64,000 nt of DNA from Parasedimentitalea maritima (GCF_005771405.1 NZ_VAUA01000001.1:62001-126000), one strand, 5' to 3'; shown: positions 20,077-29,884, numbered from the stretch's first letter. Numbers and translations: made by a program. The notes: generated by a model not told the origin, from the sequence alone.

Positions 20077-21020
20077 GTGCGGCTCCTAAGTCGCGGATCT
20101 ACGGCTGCATAGGCCAGATCAACCAGGAAATTCACGGTGATCACTGCAAACACCAGCAGCATGACCACCGATTCCACAACGATCAGATCACGGGCTGAGA
20201 TTGCCTGAAACACCAAACGTCCCAGCCCCGGCAGATAGAAAACCTGTTCAATGATGATGGCACCGGCCAGTAGAAACGAAAACTGTAACCCGATGATAGT
20301 CAGCACCGGGATTAGCGCATTACGCAGCCCATGCCGCCACAGGGCTTGACGGCGGCTCAATCCTTTGGCGCGGGCGGTGCGCATAAAGTCTTCACCCAGT
20401 ATGTCCAGCAGTGCCGAGCGCATGACCCGCGCCAGAATTGCGGCCTGTGGCAATGCCAGTGAAATGGCAGGCAGTGTCAGTGAATGTAGCCCGGCTAGAA
20501 GGCCTTCGTCCCAGCCGACAAAACCTCCAGCGTTGAACCAGCGCAGGTTGATAGCAAAGATCAGCACCAACATCATCGCAAACCAGAAGTTTGGCACAGC
20601 CACACCCAATTGAGTTGCACCCATCACTGCCATATCGCCTGCCTTTCCCCGACGTGCGGCTGCGTAAATACCTGCAGGAAAGGCTATCAATGTTGATAGG
20701 GCCAGCGCATACAGCGCTAGCGGTAGCGACACCCACAACCGGTCCGCGATCATTTCCGCTACTGGGGTGCGATAGGTGTAAGAGGTTCCAAAATCACCAC
20801 TTAGCATGCCGCCGACCCAAGCCGCATAACGGCTGAACTTGGACTGATCTAACCCCAATTCAGTACGCAGTGCAGCCACTGTGTCGGGCTGTGCATTGAT
20901 ACCCAGCATAAAGGAAGCCGGATCGCCGGGTGCGATTTCGATGACAAAGAAAATCACCAGTGAGGCAACAGCCAGACTGAGGATTAGGGAGAAGAGACGT
21001 TTGACGGAATAGCGTAACAT
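20073..21020 (-). CDS. Peptide ABC transporter permease (DppB/OppB type)
   Basis: The product begins MLRYSVKRLFSLILSL, with the first helix and IEIAPGDPASFMLG motif characteristic of DppB permeases, and has the EAA loop ARAKGLSRRQALWRHGLRNA. Length from ATG 21020 is 315 residues; a TTG 30 bases upstream would add ten residues and cannot be excluded. It is the first gene of the permease-ATPase part of the operon. Its expected upstream partner, the binding-protein gene, lies on the same strand but 2 kb away beyond an inverted sigma-factor operon. Confidence 0.93.
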   Translation of the reverse strand: MLRYSVKRLFSLILSLAVASLVIFFVIEIAPGDPASFMLGINAQPDTVAALRTELGLDQSKFSRYAAWVGGMLSGDFGTSYTYRTPVAEMIADRLWVSLPLALYALALSTLIAFPAGIYAAARRGKAGDMAVMGATQLGVAVPNFWFAMMLVLIFAINLRWFNAGGFVGWDEGLLAGLHSLTLPAISLALPQAAILARVMRSALLDILGEDFMRTARAKGLSRRQALWRHGLRNALIPVLTIIGLQFSFLLAGAIIIEQVFYLPGLGRLVFQAISARDLIVVESVVMLLVFAVITVNFLVDLAYAAVDPRLRSRT

Positions 21021-21164
21021 TACCGTCACGTTAGGAGCGGGTTTTGCCAACGTCCAGAGTTATGAAGAAAGAAACGCAAGGGCACTTATGAAAACTGTAT
21101 ATTGTTAACGGTTTAAGGGGTGTTTGGTGCGTGATACGCGCCTTTATCATTTTTTTGACTTTGC

Positions 21165-21191
21165 TGTCACAGAAGCAGGTTCTCCCTCGTC
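21165..21191 (+). promoter_or_regulatory. ECF41-type promoter
   Basis: TGTCACA (21165-21171) is followed after exactly 16 bases by CGTC (21188-21191). To my knowledge this equals the target motif reported for ECF41 sigma factors (TGTCACA-N16-CGTC). It lies 23 bases before the ATG of the first gene of an operon that itself encodes an ECF41-like sigma factor, so it is very probably an autoregulated promoter with a short leader. Confidence 0.85.
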
Positions 21192-21214
21192 TGATTGGCA
21201 AAAGGAGAGATCTG

Positions 21215-21601
21215 ATGGTGCGATCTGTATTGCTAGCAATTGGGGCATATTTTGGGGGGTTAGGGGTGTTGATGTGGCTGGCACCAGAACTCTGGTACGA
21301 GTTGACCCCCGGAGTGGTAATGACGGGGGCATTCAACCTGCATTTCGTCCGCGACATCGCTATGATCTTTTTGGTTTCGGGCTGTGGATTGATTTGGGGC
21401 GCTTTGCGGCAGGACCAAACCGCTTGTGTGTTTGGGGTGGCTTGGCCGGTGATGCATGCTGTGTTTCATTTTTGGATCTGGGGTGCGCGGGGCGGGCCCA
21501 TGGATCTGATCGCCTTGAGTAATTTGATCGGAATCCAGCTCCCGGCGTGGTTGGCCGTGTCTATGATTGTGCGCCTCCGCAATAAGGAGATGAACCGATG
21601 A
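21215..21601 (+). CDS. Small four-helix membrane protein in ECF41 operon
   Basis: The 128-residue hydrophobic protein has about four membrane segments (near residues 4-22, 42-62, 70-88 and 100-120) and no signal-peptide cleavage site that I can see. It resembles DoxX-like or similar small integral membrane proteins, but I do not recognise a family with certainty. The ATG at 21215 has AAGGAG seven bases upstream and is preferred to an earlier in-frame ATG inside the promoter. Its stop overlaps the next gene as ATGA. Position directly after the ECF41 promoter makes it a direct sigma target. Confidence 0.75.
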   Translation: MVRSVLLAIGAYFGGLGVLMWLAPELWYELTPGVVMTGAFNLHFVRDIAMIFLVSGCGLIWGALRQDQTACVFGVAWPVMHAVFHFWIWGARGGPMDLIALSNLIGIQLPAWLAVSMIVRLRNKEMNR

Positions 21602-22137
21602 TCCGCTGGTTCCTGCAACGCGCTACGCGTGCCTTTGGTCGGAAATACCAATATGATGTTTCCTACATGTTAGACGTGATTGACGTGTCTAGATCTGCCG
21701 GAGCGCGACTGGCTTTGTATCCGGCGGTAATTGGCTACCGCGGTTTGAAAAATGCTGATGAGGTGATTGCAGGTGCACTCTTGGCTTCGACATTGGATGG
21801 GGATTGTGGACCCTGCGCGCAGCTGGTGATCGACATGTCGATCGATACTGGCGTGTCATCGGAAAAATTGCGGACCTGTGCAGATGGGTACAGTGAACTG
21901 GCCGGGGATGTGGGGTTGGGATATAGGTTTGCCGTTGCTGCCATTGCTGGCGATTTAGAAACTGACCGGATGGCACAAGAGATTACAAAGAAGTTCGGGC
22001 GCAAAGGGCTTGTTGCGGTTGCTTATGCTTCGGCATCGGGGCGGTTCTATCCTGTTTTCAAAAGGTCATTGGGGCACGGGGCGACCTGCAGTCGTCTAAG
22101 GTTTGGTAAACAAGAGGAGCTGGTTCTGAATGAGTAA
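21598..22137 (+). CDS. Carboxymuconolactone decarboxylase/AhpD-like protein
   Basis: The 179-residue mainly helical protein carries a CxxC within LDGDCGPCAQLVIDMSIDTG (about residues 62-81), followed by a G-V-S segment. This resembles the catalytic region of the carboxymuconolactone decarboxylase/AhpD superfamily, although the usual downstream histidine is a glutamine (CAQL), so activity may differ. ECF41 operons elsewhere typically contain a carboxymuconolactone decarboxylase, an oxidoreductase or an epimerase, which supports the call. It is translationally coupled to the membrane-protein gene and overlaps the sigma gene by eight bases. A redox or detoxification role is an inference. Confidence 0.68.
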   Translation: MIRWFLQRATRAFGRKYQYDVSYMLDVIDVSRSAGARLALYPAVIGYRGLKNADEVIAGALLASTLDGDCGPCAQLVIDMSIDTGVSSEKLRTCADGYSELAGDVGLGYRFAVAAIAGDLETDRMAQEITKKFGRKGLVAVAYASASGRFYPVFKRSLGHGATCSRLRFGKQEELVLNE

Positions 22138-23008
22138 TGATGACGCGACTCGGGAGTTCGAACGGCATCGGCCACGCCTTATTTCGATCTGCTATCGTAT
22201 GCTAGGTGAACGTGCAGCATCCGAAGATGCCGTTCAGGACACTTGGTTGCGGTGGGCTGGTACAGACCGGGATGCGGTGAAGAACCCCGAGGCCTGGTTG
22301 ACACGAGTGGCCACCCGCATCGCCATAGATGCCTTGCGCGCGGCACAGCGGCGGCGGGAAACCTATGTCGGTCCATGGTTGCCCGAACCACTGGTCGTCA
22401 CAGCTGAGCGCACGGTTGAAGCGGATTTTATTCAAGCTCAGGACTGTGGATTGGCTCTGCTTTGGGCAATGGAACGGTTGGATGCAACGGAACGGGCGGC
22501 GTTTATCCTGCGCGAGGCTTTTGATGTGGCCTATGTTGATCTGGCTCGAACCTTGGGTAAGTCCGAGGCCGCCTGCCGTCAGTTGGTTAGTCGCGCCCGT
22601 AAACGTGTTCACAACAGCGGGCCACGATTTGATGTGTCCAACGTCCAAATCTCAACTCTGATCGGGGAATTTTTTACGGCGGCTTCTAACGGAGACTTTG
22701 ATGCTGTCACCAAATTGCTAGCAGCAGACGCTGTTGCGATAACAGACGGCGGCCCATCTGTGCGCGCCGCTCGTCGGCCGCTGCTTGGGTCAGAGGAAAT
22801 CGGATTGGTCATGTTGTCAGTTGCGGCCAAAACGTTGGGACAACCTGGTGGGCGGATTGTCCCTTGTTTTGCCAATAATCTTCCAGCGCTCATGCACTGT
22901 GTAGGCGACAGGATCGAAGATATCATTACATTGCTGCCCGACACGCAGGGACAGGTAGCATGGATGTACATTATGCGCGCACCCGAAAAACTGGCTGCAT
23001 TGAACTGA
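22130..23008 (+). CDS. sigJ: ECF41-family RNA polymerase sigma factor with SnoaL-like C-terminal domain
   Basis: The 292-residue protein joins sigma region 2 (LISICYRMLGERAASEDAVQDTW), region 4 (EAFDVAYVDLARTLGKSEAACRQLVSRAR) and a C-terminal SnoaL/NTF2-like domain of about 110 residues. ECF41 members lack an anti-sigma factor and use this domain to control activity. Their hallmark motifs are present: WLPEP in the linker (exact), ITDGGP for DGGG (variant), and APEKL near the end for NPDKL (variant). It is the last gene of a three-gene operon that starts with a matching ECF41 promoter. Confidence 0.93.
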   Translation: MSNDDATREFERHRPRLISICYRMLGERAASEDAVQDTWLRWAGTDRDAVKNPEAWLTRVATRIAIDALRAAQRRRETYVGPWLPEPLVVTAERTVEADFIQAQDCGLALLWAMERLDATERAAFILREAFDVAYVDLARTLGKSEAACRQLVSRARKRVHNSGPRFDVSNVQISTLIGEFFTAASNGDFDAVTKLLAADAVAITDGGPSVRAARRPLLGSEEIGLVMLSVAAKTLGQPGGRIVPCFANNLPALMHCVGDRIEDIITLLPDTQGQVAWMYIMRAPEKLAALN

Positions 23009-23010
23009 AA

Positions 23011-23032
23011 AAGGCCCCGTTTCCGGGGCCTT
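23011..23032. terminator. Bidirectional terminator between the sigma operon and the binding-protein gene
   Basis: A nine-base-pair stem (AAGGCCCCG at 23011-23019 with CGGGGCCTT at 23024-23032) has a TTTC loop. It begins two bases after the sigma-factor stop codon and lies between convergent genes. U-tracts on either side are weak. Confidence 0.75.
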
Positions 23033-23050
23033 GAACTGCTCTTAAAGGTA

Positions 23051-24529
23051 TTACTTGGCCCAGCTTACGGCCGTCAGGTCTGTGGCTTGAGTGGGCGCAT
23101 TGGTCCACAACCCCTGAACGTCGGCTTTGGCCACACTCAGTTGGGCAAGCTGGAACAAGTATCCGTTCACGTAGTCTTCGGATAGGATGGTTTGCGCCTG
23201 CTGCATCAGGTCAATTCGCTTGCCAGGATCAGTGGTGGCATTCAGGCCTGTCATCAACTCCTGGAAGCCCTTGTTGTCGTACTGGAAATAGTACTCAGAG
23301 CGGGCATAAATACCGATGTCCATAGGTTCAGTGTGGCTGACAATGGTCAGGCCAAAATCTTTGCCACGGAATACTGTTTCCAGCCATTGGGCCCATTCCA
23401 CATTGATGATCTCAGCTTTGATTCCAACTTCGGCCAGCTGTGCGGCAATGATTTCTCCACCGCGACGCGCATAGGAAGGCGGTGGCAGGTGCAGTGTGGT
23501 TTCAAACCCATCGGCCATACCCGCTTCGGCCAACAGTGCCTTTGCCTTCGCTGGATCATAGGCAGAGTTACCGGTCAGATCGACATAGGCAGGGTTGTGT
23601 GGCGCAAAGTGGCTACCGATTGGGGTGCCATATCCAAACATAGCGCCGTCGATAATCGCTTGACGGTCGATGGCATGGGCCACAGCTTGACGGATGCGGA
23701 CATCATCAAAGGGTGGCTGCTGGTTGTTGGTCGACAGGATGGTTTCACCCTCGGTCGAGCCGACCAGAACCTGAAACCGGGGATCGGCTTCAAACTGGGG
23801 CAGGTTTTCTGGAGCAGGGAAACCAGTGAACACGTCGACATCTTCGGCCATGACAGCTGCAAAGGCCGCAGTCGGATCGCTGATGAATTTGAAGGTTGCG
23901 CTATTCAGAACTGCCGGAGTGCCCCAATAGTCGCCATTTTTGGCTAGCTCAATTTTGTCACCCTGAACCCAGTTGGAAAATTTGAAAGCTCCTGTCCCAA
24001 CTGGATTGGTTTTGATGTCGTCGATGCTTTCAGGCGCGACGATAACCGCGTCACCCCAGGCCAGGTTAAACAGGAAGTTACCATTTGGCTCGGCCAAGGT
24101 GACCGTGACGGTCTGTGGATCGACAACCGAAACATCGGTGATACCTGCAAACAGTGCCTTTTGTGCGTTGGTGCTGTCTTCAGCGCGTGCGCGATCCAGG
24201 CTGAATTTTACATCCTCACTGTCCATGGCAGTGCCATCGTGGAACATGACACCTGAATGTAATTTGAAGGTATAGGTTAGCCCATCGCTGGAAATGTCCC
24301 AGCTTTCGGCCAGTCCGGGCACCACAGCGCCATCGCCCATAAACCGGGTCAGACCTTCGAAAACATTGGAATAAAGCACCGAGTCAATTGCGCCAGCTGC
24401 TGCACTGGTCGGGTCCAGGTGGGGCGGCTCCAACTGCATCGCTACAATAATCGAGTCCTTCGCGGCGGCCGCACCCGCGGTCAGCGCCAAGGCCGAACTG
24501 GCCGCAAGTATGATGGATCTGAATGACAT
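23051..24529 (-). CDS. Peptide ABC transporter periplasmic substrate-binding protein (SBP family 5)
   Basis: The 492-residue protein starts with a signal peptide (MSFRSIILAASSALALTAGAAAA, cleavage probably before KDSI) and has the SBP_bac_5 core: AMQLEPPHLDP near the mature N-terminus, GLTRFMGDGAVVPGLAESWDIS and YTFKLHSGVMFHDGTAMDSEDVKFSLDRA. It would deliver peptides or related solutes to the DppB/C permeases. It is on the same strand as them but separated by the oppositely oriented ECF41 operon, so it must have its own promoter and terminator. Confidence 0.94.
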   Translation of the reverse strand: MSFRSIILAASSALALTAGAAAAKDSIIVAMQLEPPHLDPTSAAAGAIDSVLYSNVFEGLTRFMGDGAVVPGLAESWDISSDGLTYTFKLHSGVMFHDGTAMDSEDVKFSLDRARAEDSTNAQKALFAGITDVSVVDPQTVTVTLAEPNGNFLFNLAWGDAVIVAPESIDDIKTNPVGTGAFKFSNWVQGDKIELAKNGDYWGTPAVLNSATFKFISDPTAAFAAVMAEDVDVFTGFPAPENLPQFEADPRFQVLVGSTEGETILSTNNQQPPFDDVRIRQAVAHAIDRQAIIDGAMFGYGTPIGSHFAPHNPAYVDLTGNSAYDPAKAKALLAEAGMADGFETTLHLPPPSYARRGGEIIAAQLAEVGIKAEIINVEWAQWLETVFRGKDFGLTIVSHTEPMDIGIYARSEYYFQYDNKGFQELMTGLNATTDPGKRIDLMQQAQTILSEDYVNGYLFQLAQLSVAKADVQGLWTNAPTQATDLTAVSWAK

Positions 24530-24693
24530 AACAAAACTCCCCGTCTGGTTGTTCGCGCCATTTAATCCCAGCGCTTTGTCGTTGAGTGTTCCTGCTTTGC
24601 GTTAAGTAATCAAGACCATGGGTGCATTTGGCGCACTAGAAGCACGCCGCGTTACTTGGTAGTCGTGCGCTATTCGAACGGGGACGACTGCTA

Positions 24694-25533
24694 ATGAGTG
24701 CGACATCCAAACAATCAGCTATGACAGCCGATGATATTCGTGCCCGCAAGGGCAACCAACCTATCGTCAGCCTAACGGCTTATACGACTCCCATGGCGCG
24801 GTTGATGGACCGTCATTGTGATTTTGTGTTGGTCGGCGATAGCCTTGGCATGGTGCTGCACGGGTTGCCATCGACACTGGGTGTGACGATGGAGATGATG
24901 ATCCTGCACGGTCAGGCGGTATCACGCGGTTTGGACCATGCGATGTTGGTCATAGATATGCCGTTTGGTTCATACGAAGAGGGCCCGCAACAGGCGTTCC
25001 GCAATGCCGCCCGATTGATGGCAGAAACCGGTGCTGCAGCCGTGAAACTGGAGGGCGGAGTGGAGATGGCTGAAACCATCCGGTTTTTGGTCGCGCGCGG
25101 AATTCCTGTCATGGCGCACATTGGTTTGACACCACAATCCGTCAACACGCTGGGTGGATACAAGGTGCAAGGCCGGGAAGAGCAGGGTGATTTGGTACTG
25201 GCCGATGCCCAAGCGGTGGCCGATGCCGGGGCATTTTCAGTGGTGCTTGAAAAGGTGCCGCAACGTTTGGCCGATCAAATTACAGCCGAGGTTTCAATCC
25301 CAACCATTGGCATTGGGGCGTCCGCAGGATGTGACGGGCAAATCTTGGTGGTAGATGACATGTTGGGTTTCTTCACTGCATTCAAAGCGAAATTTGTAAA
25401 ACGATATGCCGACCTTGGCGATTCAGCCGAAGCCGCTATTGCTGAATATGCCGCCGAAGTTCGGGCGCGGGAATTCCCCGCAGCTGAACATGTATTTGGC
25501 GATCAGGCCCCTAAGCAGAGTACCAAGAAATGA
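24694..25533 (+). CDS. panB: 3-methyl-2-oxobutanoate hydroxymethyltransferase
   Basis: PanB transfers a hydroxymethyl group from methylene-THF to ketoisovalerate, the first committed step to pantothenate. The 279-residue protein has the Mg-binding [12 protein letters not shown], the substrate region [13 protein letters not shown], the KLEGG loop and the catalytic-region segment [19 protein letters not shown]. The stop overlaps the panC start as ATGA. A 164-base divergent region separates it from the peptide-binding-protein gene. Confidence 0.97.
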   Translation: MSATSKQSAMTADDIRARKGNQPIVSLTAYTTPMARLMDRHCDFVLVGDSLGMVLHGLPSTLGVTMEMMILHGQAVSRGLDHAMLVIDMPFGSYEEGPQQAFRNAARLMAETGAAAVKLEGGVEMAETIRFLVARGIPVMAHIGLTPQSVNTLGGYKVQGREEQGDLVLADAQAVADAGAFSVVLEKVPQRLADQITAEVSIPTIGIGASAGCDGQILVVDDMLGFFTAFKAKFVKRYADLGDSAEAAIAEYAAEVRAREFPAAEHVFGDQAPKQSTKK

Positions 25534-26387
25534 CAGCACCTATCTTGCGCAATCTGAACGAGTTGCGCGCTAAACATGCATCGTGGATCCGTGCGGCTGA
25601 GAGCGTGGCAGTGGTTCCCACTATGGGGGCGTTGCATGCCGGTCATTTGTCACTTGTTGAGGCCGCCTGTGCTGATTGTGATCGTGTGATCGTGACCATT
25701 TTTGTCAATCCACGACAATTTAACAATGCAGCGGATTTGGCCAACTACCCGCGTACCGAACATCAAGATGCCGAGAAGCTGGCCGGGCATAATGTGGACG
25801 TGATCTATGTTCCTGACGGCAGCCAGATCTATCCAGATGGTTACGCGACTAACGTGTCGGTCTCAGGTGTGAGCGATGTGTTAGAGGGTGAGTTCCGCGC
25901 CGGGCATTTTGACGGTGTGGCAACTGTGGTGGCTAAACTATTCCTGCAAACCGGGGCGCATCGGGCCTATTTTGGCCAAAAAGATTTTCAGCAATTGATG
26001 GTTGTCAAACGCATGGCGCGGGATCTGGATATCCCGATTAAGGTGATCGGCTGCCCCACAGTGCGCGAACCATCTGGCCTTGCAATGTCTTCGCGCAATC
26101 TGCGCCTCTCTGCCGAAGGACTGGATCGGGCGGCTGGCTTGTATCCGGTCATGCAACAGGTCGCTGCTCGGCTGGCTGGGGGGGAAGGGTTTGGCCCCTT
26201 GGCGGATGAGGCCCGGAGTAAATTGGAAGCATTGGGTTTTACCGATATCGAATACTTTGACCTGCGTTGCGAGGATCGCCTGCAATTGTTGCAAACACCA
26301 ACCCGCCCCGCCCGTTTGCTGGTGGCGGCATGGATGGATGGCATCCGCTTGATCGACAACATCGAAGTTCCTGTACTAAATAATTAG
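25530..26387 (+). CDS. panC: Pantothenate synthetase
   Basis: PanC ligates pantoate and beta-alanine with ATP hydrolysis to AMP. The 285-residue protein shows the nucleotidyltransferase motifs [14 protein letters not shown] (HIGH-like), FGQKDFQQL and the KMSKS-like MSSRN. It is coupled to panB by a four-base overlap. panD is not present in the window. Confidence 0.97.
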   Translation: MTAPILRNLNELRAKHASWIRAAESVAVVPTMGALHAGHLSLVEAACADCDRVIVTIFVNPRQFNNAADLANYPRTEHQDAEKLAGHNVDVIYVPDGSQIYPDGYATNVSVSGVSDVLEGEFRAGHFDGVATVVAKLFLQTGAHRAYFGQKDFQQLMVVKRMARDLDIPIKVIGCPTVREPSGLAMSSRNLRLSAEGLDRAAGLYPVMQQVAARLAGGEGFGPLADEARSKLEALGFTDIEYFDLRCEDRLQLLQTPTRPARLLVAAWMDGIRLIDNIEVPVLNN

Positions 26388-26453
26388 TAAGGACTGGTAG
26401 CGGTAGCGGATTTACGGCTAGTGTCCACTCTGAAACGTTTTGGAGGGGCGGAC

Positions 26454-27938
26454 ATGAGCAATATTCTGGCAATCGATCAGGGCACCACATCGACACGGGC
26501 AATTTTGTTTGATGCTCAGATGCAGGTTGTTGGTAGCGCTCAGCAGGAATTTACGCAGCACTTCCCTCAGGCGGGTTGGGTTGAACATGATCCCGAAGAC
26601 CTGTGGAATACAACGGTTGAAACCTGTCGGCAGGTGATGGCTGAAAACGAGATCACGGCATCCCAAATCGCGGGTATTGGTATAACCAACCAGCGTGAAA
26701 CCACCGTCGTGTGGGATCGTGAAACCGGCAAACCCATCCACAACGCCATTGTCTGGCAGGATCGGCGGACCACCGGGATATGTGAAGATCTGCGTGATGC
26801 AGGTCATGAGGCGTCGATCAGCCATCAGACAGGCTTGCTGCTTGACCCCTATTTTTCGGGTACCAAACTCAAATGGATCCTCGACTCTTTACCCGGCAGT
26901 CGTGAACGGGCGGCGAACGGAGAGTTGTTGTTTGGCACCGTGGACAGCTTTTTGATCTGGCGATTGTCAGGCGGCACTTCGCATGTGACTGACGCCACCA
27001 ATGCAGCGCGAACGCTGATGTACGACATCCGCGAAGGTCAATGGAGCAATGAGATTTGCAGCCTGCTGGATGTTCCAATGGCAATGCTGCCCGAGGTCAA
27101 AGATTGTGCAGCTGATTTTGGCACTACCAGCGCTGATATTCTGGGGGGTGAGATTGCTATTCTGGGTGTGGCTGGTGACCAACAGGCTGCAACGATCGGT
27201 CAGGCCTGTTTCCAACCCGGCATGATGAAATCCACTTATGGCACAGGATGTTTTGCGCTGCTCAACACTGGGGAAACTCCAGTGGTGTCTAAGAATCGAA
27301 TGCTGACGACCATCGCCTATCAGCTGAACGGCAAGCCAACCTATGCTCTGGAAGGTTCCATCTTTATCGCCGGTGCTGCGGTGCAATGGCTGCGCGACGG
27401 GTTGGGCGTGATCGAAAACGCAGCGCAAACGGGTGATCTGGCTCCACAGGCTGATCCTGGTCAGGATGTGTTGCTGGTGCCTGCGTTTACTGGTCTGGGC
27501 GCGCCCTATTGGCAGCCCGAATGTCGTGGTGCTGTGTTTGGCCTGACCCGCAATTCTGGGCCTGCTGAAATCGCCCGTGCGGCATTGCAAAGTGTTGGTT
27601 ATCAGACCCGTGATCTGTGGGAGGCAATGCGCGCCGACTGGGGCGGGGATACCCATGTCACCCTGCGCGTTGATGGCGGAATGAGCGCCAGCAATTGGAC
27701 CATGCAGAGCCTGTCCGACCTATTGGGTGCTGCGGTTGACCGACCGGTGATGCAGGAAACCACCGCGCTGGGTGCTGCCTGGTTGGCCGGGATGCAGGCT
27801 GGAATCTATCCTGATCAGGATGGGTTTGCAGAGACTTGGGCGCTGGATCGTCAATTCACACCACAATTGGACGTTGCCCCGCGCGAGGCGGCATATGCCC
27901 GCTGGCAACGGGCAGTACAGGCTGTGATCGGGGTGTAG
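26454..27938 (+). CDS. glpK: Glycerol kinase
   Basis: GlpK phosphorylates glycerol to glycerol-3-phosphate in the cytosol. The 494-residue FGGY-family protein has [15 protein letters not shown] at the N-terminus, the [13 protein letters not shown] segment and the second FGGY signature around [18 protein letters not shown]. The ATG at 26454 has a strong GGAGGGG ribosome site; the 11-codon upstream extension is rejected. No glpF, glpD or glpR lies next to it, so it may be expressed alone or with panBC. A terminator follows. Confidence 0.96.
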   Translation: MSNILAIDQGTTSTRAILFDAQMQVVGSAQQEFTQHFPQAGWVEHDPEDLWNTTVETCRQVMAENEITASQIAGIGITNQRETTVVWDRETGKPIHNAIVWQDRRTTGICEDLRDAGHEASISHQTGLLLDPYFSGTKLKWILDSLPGSRERAANGELLFGTVDSFLIWRLSGGTSHVTDATNAARTLMYDIREGQWSNEICSLLDVPMAMLPEVKDCAADFGTTSADILGGEIAILGVAGDQQAATIGQACFQPGMMKSTYGTGCFALLNTGETPVVSKNRMLTTIAYQLNGKPTYALEGSIFIAGAAVQWLRDGLGVIENAAQTGDLAPQADPGQDVLLVPAFTGLGAPYWQPECRGAVFGLTRNSGPAEIARAALQSVGYQTRDLWEAMRADWGGDTHVTLRVDGGMSASNWTMQSLSDLLGAAVDRPVMQETTALGAAWLAGMQAGIYPDQDGFAETWALDRQFTPQLDVAPREAAYARWQRAVQAVIGV

Positions 27939-27967
27939 TCCTGCTTCGCCTTGCGCGGAATAGGCGG

Positions 27968-28004
27968 GCGCCTGACCTACAATACCGGGTCAGGCGCGTT
28001 TTGT
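27968..28004. terminator. Terminator after glpK
   Basis: A ten-base-pair stem (GCGCCTGACC at 27968-27977 with GGTCAGGCGC at 27988-27997) is followed by GTTTTGTTT. It lies directly between the glpK stop and the stop of the convergent monooxygenase gene. Confidence 0.9.
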
Positions 28005-29261
28005 TTAGCTGACCCGCGCTCCTTCGGCGATGATGCGCGGTTTGGCATTCAGCGTTTCAATGGAAAACCCAGCCAAGGTTTTGTATTTTTCGGCATGTGC
28101 AGCCAGATTGTCCAAAGATATCACGCTGCCGATATCTTCAAAATCGCCACCACATAAATCTTCGACCTGTTGCAACACCCCATCGGGGCCGTTGCCTGAC
28201 CGATTGGCATTACCAACCCCGGTAGCGATGGGGCGGACTTCGTCTTCAAATGCTTGCAGTGCCTGTGCTGTGATACCGTGCTCGATCAGACGCGCACCGA
28301 TGATACGAGCATCAAGGATGGCTTGTCCTGCACCGTTGGATCCAACCGGATAGGTAGGGTGCGCTGCATCACCCATCAGGGTGACATTGCCGAAAGTCCA
28401 TTGATCCAACGGATCTCGGTCAACCATCGGATATTCATAAACCATTTCAGCCCCTTTGATTAGGGCAGGCACGTCGATCCAGTCAAACTTCCAATCGGCA
28501 AAATCCGGTAGGAAATCGTTGATATCGGCTGCGCGGTTCCAGTCTTCTTTCTTCCACGGTGCTGATGGATCAAAGCTCTTCTCGGCAATCCAGTTAACTG
28601 TTGCGATGCCATTTTCATCAGGTTCCGAAATTGGATAGGCAACCAACCGTACTTGATCATGGCCAATCATCACCATGGCAGCACCGCCTAATAGCGCCTT
28701 GGCGCGGGTGGTGGCGCGCCAAAGGATGCGGCCATTCCAGATTGGCGCTCCTTCATCAGGTGCAATCTGCGCCCGCAGGGCGGAATGAATGCCATCGGCG
28801 GCGATAACCAAGTTTCCCTCAACTCGACGACCATCTGCCAGAAGTAATGCAGCGCCGGTTTCGGTATTTTCAAACCCTGCAGCCCGCGCCCCAGTGGTGA
28901 TACAGTCTGGACCCGCACGATCCAGCAACACATGGTACAGCATCATTTGCAGTGCACCGCGGTGGACAGAGTACTGCGGCCAGGCATAGCCAGCCCAAGT
29001 TCCGCGCGGTTCCTCCCAGATGGTTTTCCCAAGTTTTGAATAAAACCCATATTGCTTGGTCTTTACCCCAATCGCGTCGAGCTCGTCAGCAAGATCAAGA
29101 TCCAGCAACTCGCGCACTGCATTGGGTTGAAGGTTGATGCCAACTCCCATCGGTTTAATCTCGGCGGTGGCCTCATAAATATGAAAAGGCACGCCAATCT
29201 GATGCAGGGTCAGCCCAAGCGTCAGTCCTGCGATACCGCCACCCGCGATGAGAATAGTCAT
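28005..29261 (-). CDS. FAD-dependent monooxygenase (class A flavoprotein, PHBH type)
   Basis: The 418-residue flavoprotein has the dinucleotide-binding ILIAGGGIAGLTLGL at the N-terminus, the DG motif region VIAADGIHSALRAQ and the FAD-ribose motif GNVTLMGDAAHPTYP. These define UbiH/salicylate-hydroxylase-like monooxygenases, which hydroxylate aromatic or polyketide-like substrates using NAD(P)H and oxygen. The substrate is unknown, and no obvious aromatic-catabolic partners are adjacent; idi lies 80 bases upstream on the same strand. Confidence 0.9.
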   Translation of the reverse strand: MTILIAGGGIAGLTLGLTLHQIGVPFHIYEATAEIKPMGVGINLQPNAVRELLDLDLADELDAIGVKTKQYGFYSKLGKTIWEEPRGTWAGYAWPQYSVHRGALQMMLYHVLLDRAGPDCITTGARAAGFENTETGAALLLADGRRVEGNLVIAADGIHSALRAQIAPDEGAPIWNGRILWRATTRAKALLGGAAMVMIGHDQVRLVAYPISEPDENGIATVNWIAEKSFDPSAPWKKEDWNRAADINDFLPDFADWKFDWIDVPALIKGAEMVYEYPMVDRDPLDQWTFGNVTLMGDAAHPTYPVGSNGAGQAILDARIIGARLIEHGITAQALQAFEDEVRPIATGVGNANRSGNGPDGVLQQVEDLCGGDFEDIGSVISLDNLAAHAEKYKTLAGFSIETLNAKPRIIAEGARVS

Positions 29262-29341
29262 AAGTATACCTCCTAGTTATGGGCATCTAGGAAGCACATT
29301 GGACAAAGCAGGGCAAGACGGCAGATAGACCTGCTCTCGGT

Positions 29342-29884
29342 TCAGTTCTTGGATGCGATGATTAAGTCTGGGCCAAAAATTGTGTCGGCATAATTTTGCA
29401 GGTATATTTTTAGCCAAGGGGTGAACCGCTCGGGATGTCGGGCAACCTCTGCGATTAAATCGTGGTAGTTTACCCAACGGGTGTCCATGACCTCATCCGG
29501 GTTTACCATCAGTTTCAGCGGTCGATGCACATGGGCCAAGAATATATCTACAACTTCGTGCTCGATCAGGTCGTTGCCGACATCCGCACGGTACTCCAGA
29601 CGATGTCGGTACTCTGGGTAAAGCCCGGTAATTCCAAGCTCTTCTTGCATACGGCGCACAGCACAGGCAGAGGCCTGTTCGTCCCACATCGGATGGGTGC
29701 AGCAGGTGTTCGCCCACAGACCAGGTGTGTGATATTTGCCAAGAGCTCGGCGTTGCAGCAGGATATCCAGCCCTTTTACAACAAATACCGATACCGCCTT
29801 GTGTTTTAGGCCTTTTTTATGGGCCAGCAGCTTGTCTGTTGGGGTCAGAGTGCCGTCAATCCAGGCTGGAATCATTGTGTTCAT
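29342..29884 (-). CDS. idi: Isopentenyl-diphosphate delta-isomerase, type I
   Basis: Idi interconverts IPP and DMAPP for isoprenoid synthesis. The 180-residue Nudix-fold protein shows the catalytic cysteine in LWANTCCTHP, the metal-binding histidines in LAHKKGLKHKAVSVF, and the Nudix-like AVRRMQEELGI with its glutamates; the second catalytic region (LIEHEVVDIF) is intact. Length is typical. In roseobacters it often accompanies pigment genes, but none are visible here. Confidence 0.95.
   Translation of the reverse strand: MNTMIPAWIDGTLTPTDKLLAHKKGLKHKAVSVFVVKGLDILLQRRALGKYHTPGLWANTCCTHPMWDEQASACAVRRMQEELGITGLYPEYRHRLEYRADVGNDLIEHEVVDIFLAHVHRPLKLMVNPDEVMDTRWVNYHDLIAEVARHPERFTPWLKIYLQNYADTIFGPDLIIASKN

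Noticed and set aside
23192-23947. 251-codon open frame antisense to the peptide-binding-protein gene
   Set aside because: Fully covered by a confident gene on the other strand, with no initiation signal.
26967-27656. 229-codon open frame antisense to glpK
   Set aside because: Same reason: shadow frame without homology or ribosome site.
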